A stretch of 20,956 bases of DNA from Bacteroidales bacterium (GTDB lineage Bacteria > Bacteroidota > Bacteroidia > Bacteroidales > P3): assembly GCA_017618625.1 (NCBI GenBank), contig JAFZTV010000072.1:1-20956 (forward strand). Reading direction: 5' to 3'. How positions within the stretch are numbered: the first letter of the stretch is position 1; the number at the start of each line of letters is the position of its first letter. Position numbers and translations under genes: made by a program. This document shows, one piece after another, positions 14,739-20,956 of this stretch. Under the pieces are notes generated by a model that was not told the DNA's origin, made no database searches, and saw nothing but the letters and a program-made list of their open reading frames with translations.

Positions 14739-15758
14739 TCACACCATCTTCAAAAATCCAACCTCTTTGTCTGTAAGTTCACGGTAGCGTCCACGCGGTA
14801 GGTCCTTCTTGGTGAGCCCCGCAAAGATGACGCGGTCAAGTTTGTGTACCTCATAGCCGAGGTGCTCGAATATGCGTCTAACTATGCGGTTGCGCCCTGA
14901 ATGGAGTGCAACACCCACCACACGTTTGTCGTTGAATCCGTCTGCATACTGCACATCATCGACCTTTATCGGGCCGTCTTCAAGTTCTATCCCCTCAAGC
15001 ATCTTTTTCATGTCCTCGCGGGTGACGGCTTTGTTCAGCTCAACCTGATATACCTTATAAACCATGGTCGATGGATGCGTCAGTTTGCGTGCCAGCTCTC
15101 CGTCGTTGGTAAAAAGTAGGAGTCCCGTGGTGTTGCGGTCCAGACGACCTACAGGATAGATTCGCTCACGGCAGGCACCGTCTATAAGCATCATGACGGT
15201 CTTGCGCTCCTGTGGGTCATCCACAGTGGTGATATACCCTTTAGGCTTGTTCATGAGGAAGTAGCGTTTGGCCTCTGCGCTGAGGGTCTCTCCACCGTAT
15301 GACACAACGTCACCGGGTTTGACCTGATAACCCATCTGTGTGACAATCTGTCCGTTGACTTTCACACTTCCTGCTTCTATAAGTCGGTCTGCTTCACGAC
15401 GGCTGCAAATGCCCGCGTTGGCAATATATTTGTTCAGACGTACCGTCTCCTTGTCTGTTCTACGAGCCGCTGTTCTCCTTACTGCCGGTCTCTCTCCGCT
15501 GGCAGCCCTTCCTGCAGGCTTACGTTCAAACGTTCTGCGTTCTCCCCTCTCCTGCTTTTCTCCAAAGCTCTTCTTTGCAGGCCTACGTTCAAACGATTTA
15601 CGTTCTCCCCTCCCCTGCTTTTCTCCAAAGCTCTTCTTTGCAGGCCCATCCTCTTTCTTGAAGGTACGCTTCTGCTGCTCCGACGGCTTTCCGTCAGTCT
15701 TTGGACGCCTTGTAGTGCGTCCCGGTTCACTCCTGCGTGGTTTATTCTCCTTGTTCAC
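14739..15758 (-). CDS. rluB: Pseudouridine synthase, RluB/RsuA type, with basic repeat-bearing N-terminal extension
   Basis: Residues about 105-339 are a complete RsuA/RluB-family enzyme: an S4 RNA-binding domain (RLNKYIANAGICSRREADRL, about 107-126), then FLMNKPKGYITT, and the catalytic GRLDRNTTGLL with Asp206. RluB modifies U2605 of 23S rRNA in E. coli; RluB/RluE/RluF specificity is not certain here. Residues 1-104 are an unusual Lys/Arg/Ser/Gly-rich, presumably disordered tail, including two 21-residue copies that start with KKSFGEKQ (41-61 and 62-82). The start is GTG at 15758, with no ATG nearby in frame. It follows the unrecognised 25-residue-repeat gene by 56 bp and its stop abuts a period-7 block. 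Confidence 0.92.
   Translation of the reverse strand: MNKENKPRRSEPGRTTRRPKTDGKPSEQQKRTFKKEDGPAKKSFGEKQGRGERKSFERRPAKKSFGEKQERGERRTFERKPAGRAASGERPAVRRTAARRTDKETVRLNKYIANAGICSRREADRLIEAGSVKVNGQIVTQMGYQVKPGDVVSYGGETLSAEAKRYFLMNKPKGYITTVDDPQERKTVMMLIDGACRERIYPVGRLDRNTTGLLLFTNDGELARKLTHPSTMVYKVYQVELNKAVTREDMKKMLEGIELEDGPIKVDDVQYADGFNDKRVVGVALHSGRNRIVRRIFEHLGYEVHKLDRVIFAGLTKKDLPRGRYRELTDKEVGFLKMV
15513..15638 (-). repeat. 63-bp tandem duplication inside the rluB N-terminal region
   Basis: Two consecutive 63-bp (21-codon) copies encode residues 41-61 and 62-82. The stretch CTGCTTTTCTCCAAAGCTCT starts at 15552 and again at 15615 on the plus strand, exactly 63 bp apart, and DNA identity remains high across most of the copy, which suggests a recent duplication. 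It enlarges a basic, RNA-binding-like tail. Confidence 0.9.
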
Positions 15759-15784
15759 TATATGATTGTTGTTATGTTTACCAA

Positions 15785-15819
15785 ACTTAAAACTTAAAAT
15801 TTACAGCTTAAAACTCAAA
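15785..15819. repeat. Period-7 repeat at the end of the 152-aa gene
   Basis: Five heptads in register on the plus strand: ACTTAAA (15785 and 15792), ATTTACA (15799), GCTTAAA (15806) and ACTCAAA (15813). The last contains the stop codon of the unrecognised gene (plus-strand tca at 15815-15817). The rest of the spacer to rluB shows no period-7 pattern. Confidence 0.82.
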
Positions 15820-16273
15820 ATCTCATCTTATACGGAAAAGCAGCGTCCGACTCCTGCTTTTTTCTGATGTCTGCAACCTCCTTGGCTAGTCTCAGCAGTA
15901 TTTCAAGTTTCATCTGCTTGAGCCACGAGATAGCCACCTCGTCTTTCCTGCAGGCCATGCAGAACATGAAGTTCGCACGGTGCAGATTCTTCAGCACCCA
16001 CGCTCTCGCAGCATCTTCTCCGTCAATGGCATGGCTGAGTAGTCCCAGCCAGTGGTAGCCATGTTTCACAAGCCATGCTTCGGCATCCTCGTCTTCCTGT
16101 ATGAAATTGCAGAAGGCTGCAAGTTCTGGATAGCCCGCGTTGACCAGCCAGTTGAAGAAATCGTCCTTGCCGGTAAAAGCCTGCTGCAAAGCCAGCAGCA
16201 CCTTCACATCATATTTCAGCAGGCCTAGTTGCATTTCCTTTTGCGTTAATTTGCTCTTGTGTTTGCGATTCAA
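15815..16273 (-). CDS. Unrecognised protein built of four 25-residue helical repeats
   Basis: I do not recognise a named family. From the TTG at 16273 the product has 152 residues; the ATG at 16234 (139 residues, MQLGLLKYDVK) is an alternative start. There is no signal peptide or membrane helix. Four tryptophans stand exactly 25 residues apart (W42, W67, W92, W117), each followed by Leu or Val and preceded by an acidic or Ala-rich segment (DDFFNWL, DEDAEAWL, DAARAWV, DEVAISWL). Each repeat also has aromatic or Leu positions in the following helix. This suggests an alpha-helical solenoid-like scaffold for protein-protein contact. It sits between pheT and rluB on the same strand, perhaps co-transcribed. 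Similar proteins exist in other Bacteroidales, from memory. Confidence 0.78.
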   Translation of the reverse strand: MNRKHKSKLTQKEMQLGLLKYDVKVLLALQQAFTGKDDFFNWLVNAGYPELAAFCNFIQEDEDAEAWLVKHGYHWLGLLSHAIDGEDAARAWVLKNLHRANFMFCMACRKDEVAISWLKQMKLEILLRLAKEVADIRKKQESDAAFPYKMRF

Positions 16274-16292
16274 ATTAGTTTCTCAACTCTAA

Positions 16293-16325
16293 GTTCATTC
16301 TGACTTCACACGGACTTCATACGGA
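16293..16325. repeat. Three 11-bp tandem repeats in the pheT downstream spacer
   Basis: GTTCATTCTGA (16293-16303), CTTCACACGGA (16304-16314) and CTTCATACGGA (16315-16325) follow each other. The 115-bp spacer shows no promoter box or terminator hairpin that I can support. The 11-bp period recalls the 11-bp subunits of the array at the right end, but the sequence is different. Confidence 0.6.
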
Positions 16326-16388
16326 GTTTGTGGACTGTTTTTACCTTTCAGACGGGTGTCGTGGTGCCTTATGACTCCAAACAGATTG

Positions 16389-18878
16389 CTATCCTCTCAG
16401 CTTCGCGCCGAGCTGCTTCTCGAAGTTGCCCTGCAGCTTCGCCATCACAGACTCGATCTGCTTGTCGGTCAGAGTCTTGTCGTTGTCCTGCAGGATGAAG
16501 CTCACAGCATACGACTTCTTGCCGTCTTCAACGCCCTTGCCTTCATAGACATCGAAGAGCGACACGCTCTTGAGCAGCTTCTTCTCCGTGGAGTACGCAA
16601 CCTTCTCTATCTCAGCAAAGGTAACACCCTTGTCAATGACCAGTGCCAGGTCGCGGCGCACCTCTGGGAACTTGGGCAGCTCCTTGTAAGTGACCTCTTT
16701 GTCGGGGTAGTTCTTGAGCATAAGCGACCAGTTGAAATCGGCATAGAACACCTCCTGCTTGCAGTCCATCTTCTTCAGCAATTCGCGTCCGAGTCGTCCA
16801 AAGCTCAGCAAAAGCTTCTTGCTGTCCCGAAGGACGACATCATAGCCTTCGGCATAGAACTTCTCTGTAGCCGGAACGAAATCAAGCCGTGTGACGTTGA
16901 TACGCATCTTGGACAGGATGTTCATCACAAACTCCTTGAGGTTGTAGAAGTCCACCGGTGCCTGCTTCTGCTTCCAGTTTTCAGGTGCCGTTGCACCCGT
17001 CATAAAGAGCGACAGATGCTGCGTCTCTATGTATTTCTTGGTCACATCTACCGAGGCCGCATCCACAGGGATGTAGTCATGGTTGAGTACATAGGTGCGC
17101 CCGAACTCATAGAGCTTCTGGTCGAGGCACTTGTGGTTGAGGTTGCGCACCACACACTCCATGCCGCTGTAAAGCAGTGTCTGGCGCATCACGTTCAACT
17201 CCTTGCTCAGCGGGTTCAGAATCAACACGTTGTTCGCAGAGTCAAAGTCTGCATTGCCCTCGTAGTACTCGCTCTTGGTCAGCGAGTTGTTCATTATCTC
17301 GAAGAATCCGTTGTCGGAGAGGTAGTCAGCCACCCGGTTCTGCAACTTGCGGGGGTTTGGCTTGCTGCTGTAAGACAGGCAGCTGTTCAGCCGCTCGTCG
17401 AAGGTGATGTTGTTGTAGCCATAGATGCGCATAATCTCCTCCACTACGTCGCACTCTCTATATACATCCACCTTGCATGTGGGTATCTTGAGGAACATGC
17501 CGTCCTTCTCCTCTCTGACAATCTCTATGTTGAGCGAAGTCAAGGCTGTGCGGATTACATCGACGGGTATCTCCTTGCCTATCAGGTCAAACACGCGTTT
17601 GAAGTTTATCTCCACGTTGGCACGGTGAATCTGAGTTGGATATTCATCGACCATGGTGCCGCATATCTCGCCACCGGCCATCTCCTGTATCAGCTTCACA
17701 GCACGCTGCAGTGCCCAGATGGTAATGCTCGGATCACAGCCACGCTCAAAACGGAATGATGCGTCAGTCTTCAGTCCGTGGCGTTTGCTGGTCTTGCGCA
17801 CTGTCACAGGGTTGAAATAGGCGCTTTCGAGGAAGACGTTGGTTGTCTGCATGGTCACACCGCTCTTCTCACCGCCGAACACTCCGGCTATGCACATAGG
17901 CTCCTGTGCATTGCATATCATAAGGTCGTTCTCGTCAAGCTTGCGCTCCACACCGTCAAGTGTCACAAACGGAGTTCCTGTCGGCATGGTTTTGACAACA
18001 ACCTGGTTGCCTTCAATCTTGTCGGCATCGAAGGCATGCATCGGCTGACCAATCTCCATGAGCACGTAGTTGGTCACATCGACGATGTTGTTTATAGGAC
18101 GGATGCCTACTGTACGCAACTTGTTCTGCAACCAGTCGGGTGACTCGGCCACCTTAACGCCTTTCAGGGTGATGCCTGTGTAGCGAGGGCAAAGGTCGGT
18201 GCGTTCCACCGTAACGCTTATTGCACCCTCGGTGGTCTTGGGCACCAGCGGAGCCGTCACTGGAGGTATCTGCAGTTTCAGCCCTGCCCCGTTGCGGGTG
18301 TTCAGTACAGCAACCACATCTCGTGCCACTCCTATGTGGCTGGTTGCATCGCTACGGTTAGCCGTGATGGCAACCTCAAGCGTATAGTCCTCCTCAACAT
18401 GGAAGTATTCCTTTGCCGGCATTCCGACAGGTGAGTCATCAGGCAAAACCATGATACCGGCATGGTCGCTGCCCAGCTGCAACTCGTCGGCAGCACACAA
18501 CATCCCTTCGCTCACAGCACCACGCAGTTTGCCCTTCTTTATCTCGAAGAACTCGGTGTCGGAGGTGTAGATTTTAGTGCCAATCTGTGCACACACGACC
18601 TTCTGGCCTGCTGCCACATTGGGTGCGCCACAGACGATGTTCAATGGGCGTTCATCGCCAACATCGACAGTGGTCAGATGCAGGTGGTCGCTGTTGTGAT
18701 GGGGCTCGCAGGTCAAAACCTGGGCTATCACAACATGCTCCAGCCCGCCTTTTATGGTCTCCACTTTCTCAATGCCTTCAATCTCAAGGCCGCTGAAAGT
18801 CAGCAGCTCGTCAAGTTGCTCAGGCGTCATGTCGCCATAATCGACATACTCTTTCAACCATTTGTAAGAAATCTTCAT
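16389..18878 (-). CDS. pheT: Phenylalanyl-tRNA synthetase beta subunit
   Basis: The 829-residue length is normal for bacterial PheT. Domains in order: N-terminal B1 start (MKISYKWLKEYVDYGDM), the EMAP-II-like tRNA-binding domain (about 40-150), the B3/4 editing domain (about 220-390), B5 (about 410-480), a catalytic-like core and the C-terminal FDX-ACB anticodon-binding domain (about 735-829, PKFPEVRRDLALVIDKG). PheT pairs with the PheS subunit to form the alpha2-beta2 enzyme; pheS is not in this window, so the genes are not adjacent here on this side. It follows glnS by 40 bp and starts at ATG 18878. No truncation or frameshift was seen. Confidence 0.97.
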   Translation of the reverse strand: MKISYKWLKEYVDYGDMTPEQLDELLTFSGLEIEGIEKVETIKGGLEHVVIAQVLTCEPHHNSDHLHLTTVDVGDERPLNIVCGAPNVAAGQKVVCAQIGTKIYTSDTEFFEIKKGKLRGAVSEGMLCAADELQLGSDHAGIMVLPDDSPVGMPAKEYFHVEEDYTLEVAITANRSDATSHIGVARDVVAVLNTRNGAGLKLQIPPVTAPLVPKTTEGAISVTVERTDLCPRYTGITLKGVKVAESPDWLQNKLRTVGIRPINNIVDVTNYVLMEIGQPMHAFDADKIEGNQVVVKTMPTGTPFVTLDGVERKLDENDLMICNAQEPMCIAGVFGGEKSGVTMQTTNVFLESAYFNPVTVRKTSKRHGLKTDASFRFERGCDPSITIWALQRAVKLIQEMAGGEICGTMVDEYPTQIHRANVEINFKRVFDLIGKEIPVDVIRTALTSLNIEIVREEKDGMFLKIPTCKVDVYRECDVVEEIMRIYGYNNITFDERLNSCLSYSSKPNPRKLQNRVADYLSDNGFFEIMNNSLTKSEYYEGNADFDSANNVLILNPLSKELNVMRQTLLYSGMECVVRNLNHKCLDQKLYEFGRTYVLNHDYIPVDAASVDVTKKYIETQHLSLFMTGATAPENWKQKQAPVDFYNLKEFVMNILSKMRINVTRLDFVPATEKFYAEGYDVVLRDSKKLLLSFGRLGRELLKKMDCKQEVFYADFNWSLMLKNYPDKEVTYKELPKFPEVRRDLALVIDKGVTFAEIEKVAYSTEKKLLKSVSLFDVYEGKGVEDGKKSYAVSFILQDNDKTLTDKQIESVMAKLQGNFEKQLGAKLRG

Positions 18879-18886
18879 ATCAATCG

Positions 18887-18910
18887 AAACTTAATATGCA
18901 AAAACTTAAT
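18887..18910. repeat. Short duplicated 9-mer in the glnS-pheT spacer
   Basis: AAACTTAAT occurs at 18887-18895 and 18902-18910, followed by CTTTATA and CTTATTT, the last overlapping the glnS stop (18919-18921). It looks like a decayed version of the CTTAAAA-type repeats in other spacers, but with only two clean units. Confidence 0.4.
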
Positions 18911-18918
18911 CTTTATAC

Positions 18919-20625
18919 TTATTTCACCTTCGCCCAGCTGTCTTTGAGGGTGGCTGTGCGGTTGAACACCAGGTGGTCGGGGGTGGACTCCTTGTCGATG
19001 CAGAAATAGCCCATGCGCTCGAACTGGTAGCGGGCTATGCCGTCTTTCCAATTCTGACTTTCGGATTTTGAATTTTGAAGTGCGGGTTCAAGTTTGCAGT
19101 TCTTCAAAACCTTCAGCGAGTCGGGGTTCAGGTTGTCGAGGAAGGTCTTGCCTTCAGGACAGTCGTCTGGTGCCTCAACGGCAAAGAGACGGTCGAAAAG
19201 TCTCACCTCGGCATCAATGGCATGCTGAGCGCTCACCCAGTGGATGGTGCCTTTGACCTTGCGTCCGTCAGGAGCATCGCCACCACGGGTTGCAGGGTCG
19301 TAGGTGCAGTGGATGCAGGTGATGTTGCCGTCGGAGTCTTTCTCAACGCTCTGCGCTGTGACGAAGTAGGCATAGCGGAGACGTACCTCCTGTCCTATCG
19401 CCATGCGGAAATATTTCTTCGGGGCAACCTCCATGAAGTCCTCACGCTCAATGTAGAGTTCCTTCGAGAAGGGGACTTCACGGGTGCCGTCGGCCTCACA
19501 TTCGGGGTTGTTGACTGCGGTGAGCATTTCGGTCTGCCCTTCGGGGTAGTTGTCTATAACCACCTTCACGGGGTCAAGGACTGCCATACGGCGCTGGGCC
19601 ACCTTGTTGAGGTGCTCACGGAGCGAGAACTCAAGCAGAGAGTAGTCGATGATGTTGTCTCGCTTTGCAACACCTATGCGGTCGCAGAACGACTTGATGC
19701 TCTCGGGGGTGTAGCCTCTCCTGCGGAAGCCGCAGATGGTGGGCATACGAGGGTCGTCCCAGCCAGAGACATGGTTTTCCTTAACAAGCTGGAGCAGTTT
19801 GCGCTTGGACATCACGGTGTAGTTGATGTTAAGTCTTGCGAACTCGTACTGGTGGCTGGGGAATATCTCCAGCTTCTCGATGAACCAGTCGTAGAGAGGA
19901 CGGTGGATGTCGAACTCAAGCGTGCAGATGCTGTGGGTTATGTTTTCGATGGAGTCGCTCTGACCGTGGGCATAGTCGTACATGGGGTAGATGCACCACT
20001 TGTCGCCTGTGCGGTGGTGGGAGGCATGGAGTATGCGGTACATGATGGGGTCGCGGAACTGCATGTTGGGGTGGGCCATGTCTATCTTGGCACGAAGGAC
20101 CTTCTCGCCATCGGCAAACTCACCGGCTTTCATACGCTCGAAGAGGTCAAGGTTCTCCTCAACCGAGCGGTCTCTCCAGGGGCTGTTCTTGCCGGGCTGA
20201 GTCACAGTGCCGCGGTTGGCACGGATTTCGTCAAGGGTCTGGTCGTCAACATAAGCGAGACCTTTCTTTATCAGAGCGACAGCCCACTCGTAGAGCTGGT
20301 CGAAGTAGTCGGAAGTGTAGTGCACTCCGGCCCAGTGGAAACCGAGCCACTGGATGTCTTCCATTATGGACTCGACGTACTCGGTGTCCTCTTTCACGGG
20401 GTTGGTGTCGTCGAAGCGCAGGTTGGTCTTGCCACCGTACTTCAGGCCGAGGCCGAAATTGAGGCAGATGGACTTGGCGTGGCCTATGTGCAGATAGCCG
20501 TTAGGCTCGGGGGGGAAACGCGTCAATATGGATTTATGCACACCGTTTTTCAGGTCGTCTTCGATGATTTCCTCAAGGAAGTTCAACTGTCTGGCCTGCT
20601 CGTCGCACTTGATTTCGTTGTTCAT
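18919..20625 (-). CDS. glnS: Glutaminyl-tRNA synthetase
   Basis: The 568-residue protein is a class I GlnRS. The HIGH motif is in [16 protein letters not shown] (about 40-55), followed by [17 protein letters not shown]; the KMSKS-type motif is [10 protein letters not shown] (about 273-282). The C-terminal beta-barrel anticodon-binding part begins near residue 345 ([19 protein letters not shown]). GlnRS makes Gln-tRNA-Gln directly, so the host need not rely only on transamidation for tRNA-Gln. The start is ATG 20625 with a -7 box about 50 bp upstream, making it the first gene of its run. A period-7 stretch is inserted in the C-terminal domain ([16 protein letters not shown], from about residue 510), just before the conserved YQFERMGYF. 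Confidence 0.97.
   Translation of the reverse strand: MNNEIKCDEQARQLNFLEEIIEDDLKNGVHKSILTRFPPEPNGYLHIGHAKSICLNFGLGLKYGGKTNLRFDDTNPVKEDTEYVESIMEDIQWLGFHWAGVHYTSDYFDQLYEWAVALIKKGLAYVDDQTLDEIRANRGTVTQPGKNSPWRDRSVEENLDLFERMKAGEFADGEKVLRAKIDMAHPNMQFRDPIMYRILHASHHRTGDKWCIYPMYDYAHGQSDSIENITHSICTLEFDIHRPLYDWFIEKLEIFPSHQYEFARLNINYTVMSKRKLLQLVKENHVSGWDDPRMPTICGFRRRGYTPESIKSFCDRIGVAKRDNIIDYSLLEFSLREHLNKVAQRRMAVLDPVKVVIDNYPEGQTEMLTAVNNPECEADGTREVPFSKELYIEREDFMEVAPKKYFRMAIGQEVRLRYAYFVTAQSVEKDSDGNITCIHCTYDPATRGGDAPDGRKVKGTIHWVSAQHAIDAEVRLFDRLFAVEAPDDCPEGKTFLDNLNPDSLKVLKNCKLEPALQNSKSESQNWKDGIARYQFERMGYFCIDKESTPDHLVFNRTATLKDSWAKVK
19045..19079. repeat. In-frame period-7 repeat inside the glnS C-terminal domain
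   Basis: Five heptads are in register on the plus strand: TTTCCAA (19045), TTCTGAC (19052), TTTCGGA (19059) and TTTTGAA (19066 and 19073). Read as protein they give the Gln/Asn/Ser/Lys-rich segment [12 protein letters not shown]. The period and base style match the spacer repeats (TTCAAAA/TTTTAAG types on the coding strand). Confidence 0.75.
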
Positions 20626-20675
20626 ATCAAAGAATTATAGGTAATTATATATAAATACGTTATTCATTAAATATG

Positions 20676-20708
20676 CAAAAGTACTAATTTTTTCCGAATA
20701 AACACAAG
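20676..20708 (-). promoter_or_regulatory. Promoter candidate for glnS
   Basis: The minus strand has TACTTTTG (20683-20676) followed by C, a full TAnnTTTG match, about 50 bp before the glnS ATG. A CTTG (20708-20705) lies 21 bp further upstream and is one mismatch from the TTTG -33 element. Between this site and the ATG the sequence is AT-rich and contains no gene. Confidence 0.6.
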
Positions 20709-20773
20709 TGTGCGGTGCGGCACTTTTGAACATGCGGGAGGTGTGGGATGCGGGAAGGAGGTGGCAGGGGGTC

Positions 20774-20956
20774 GGGGGATTGGTGGTTGCCTGGTGGGTC
20801 TTGTGTGGGTTTTAGGTGGGTCTTGGGTGGTTTTGGGTTGGGGGATTGGTGGTTGTTGGGTGGTTTTGAGGTGGGTTTTAGGTGGGTCTTGGGTGGTTTT
20901 GGGTTGGGGGATTGGTGGTTGTTGGGTGGTTTTGAGGTGGGTCTTGGGTGGGTTTG
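20774..20956. repeat. G-rich 66-bp higher-order tandem repeat at the right end
   Basis: The marker GGGGGATTGGTGGTTG recurs with its ATT starting at 20779, 20845 and 20911, exactly 66 bp apart. Each 66-bp unit is made of six pieces of 10-12 bp, mostly 11-mers of the form GGTGGNTNTTN. The second and third copies are almost identical; the first is diverged and the array continues past the window edge. The strand is almost free of C and A and has many GGG and GG runs. It shows no start-bearing gene. The region 20709-20773 before it is also G-rich but without clear repeat units. Confidence 0.88.

Noticed and set aside
12886..20625. A dedicated tRNA-synthetase operon with shared regulation such as a T-box
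   Set aside because: glnS, pheT and aspS are on one strand, but no T-box leader or other riboswitch structure is visible upstream of glnS, and the interleaved genes are not tRNA-charging genes.
19075..20640. Long plus-strand open frame (521 codons) opposite glnS
   Set aside because: It lies exactly antisense to a clear GlnRS gene, has no family resemblance and arises from codon bias that leaves few stops on the opposite strand. The same applies to open frames opposite pheT (16356-17759), purC (795-1850), ychF (8984-10015) and the PorW-like gene (7758-8852).
20774..20956. CRISPR array
   Set aside because: The 66-bp units are contiguous and have no unique spacers between them; no cas gene is present.

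Overview
The window looks like chromosomal DNA of a member of Bacteroidota, most likely order Bacteroidales. It carries a set of families largely confined to that group (DUF3822 beside rsmD, DUF4199, DUF5715, a PorW/SprE-like TPR lipoprotein, an APH-RapZ fusion). Promoter candidates fit the Bacteroidota -7 box TAnnTTTG, and Shine-Dalgarno sites are weak. All recognised genes lie on the minus strand, so the biological reading order runs from high to low coordinates. No rRNA, tRNA, CRISPR array, transposase or phage gene was seen.

Layout in reading order: (1) a gene-free right end with a G-rich 66-bp tandem repeat and a promoter candidate; (2) glnS, pheT, an unrecognised gene made of 25-residue repeats, a pseudouridine synthase (rluB type) and aspS, closed by a strong intrinsic terminator near 12837-12860; (3) a second promoter candidate, then a DUF4199 membrane protein, a GT2 glycosyltransferase, a DUF5715 protein with a peptidase-M15-like motif, ychF, a PorW/SprE-like lipoprotein, a bactofilin and a kinase fused to a RapZ C-terminal domain; (4) an apparently single-gene unit for a 236-aa anchored protein, with its own -7 box and terminator; (5) DUF3822, rsmD, purC, a CYTH protein and the start of a YfcC-family transporter cut by the window edge.

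Units 2 and 5 are mostly housekeeping: tRNA charging, rRNA modification and purine synthesis. Unit 3 is weighted to the cell envelope: lipid-linked sugar transfer, a putative wall peptidase, a lipoprotein linked to gliding/type IX secretion, a cytoskeletal polymer and a putative amino-sugar kinase. Co-transcription is inferred from strand, spacing and visible signals.

The most unusual signal is not a gene. Eight of the eleven gene junctions longer than 40 bp carry degenerate short tandem repeats, mostly of period 7 and sometimes 8, 11 or 15. In six of them the period-7 block overlaps or directly abuts the stop codon of the upstream gene. Period-7 sequence of the same kind also sits in frame inside two protein genes: twice in the kinase-RapZ fusion and once in glnS. 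These repeats look like a dispersed family that has grown in spacers and in tolerant loops of proteins.
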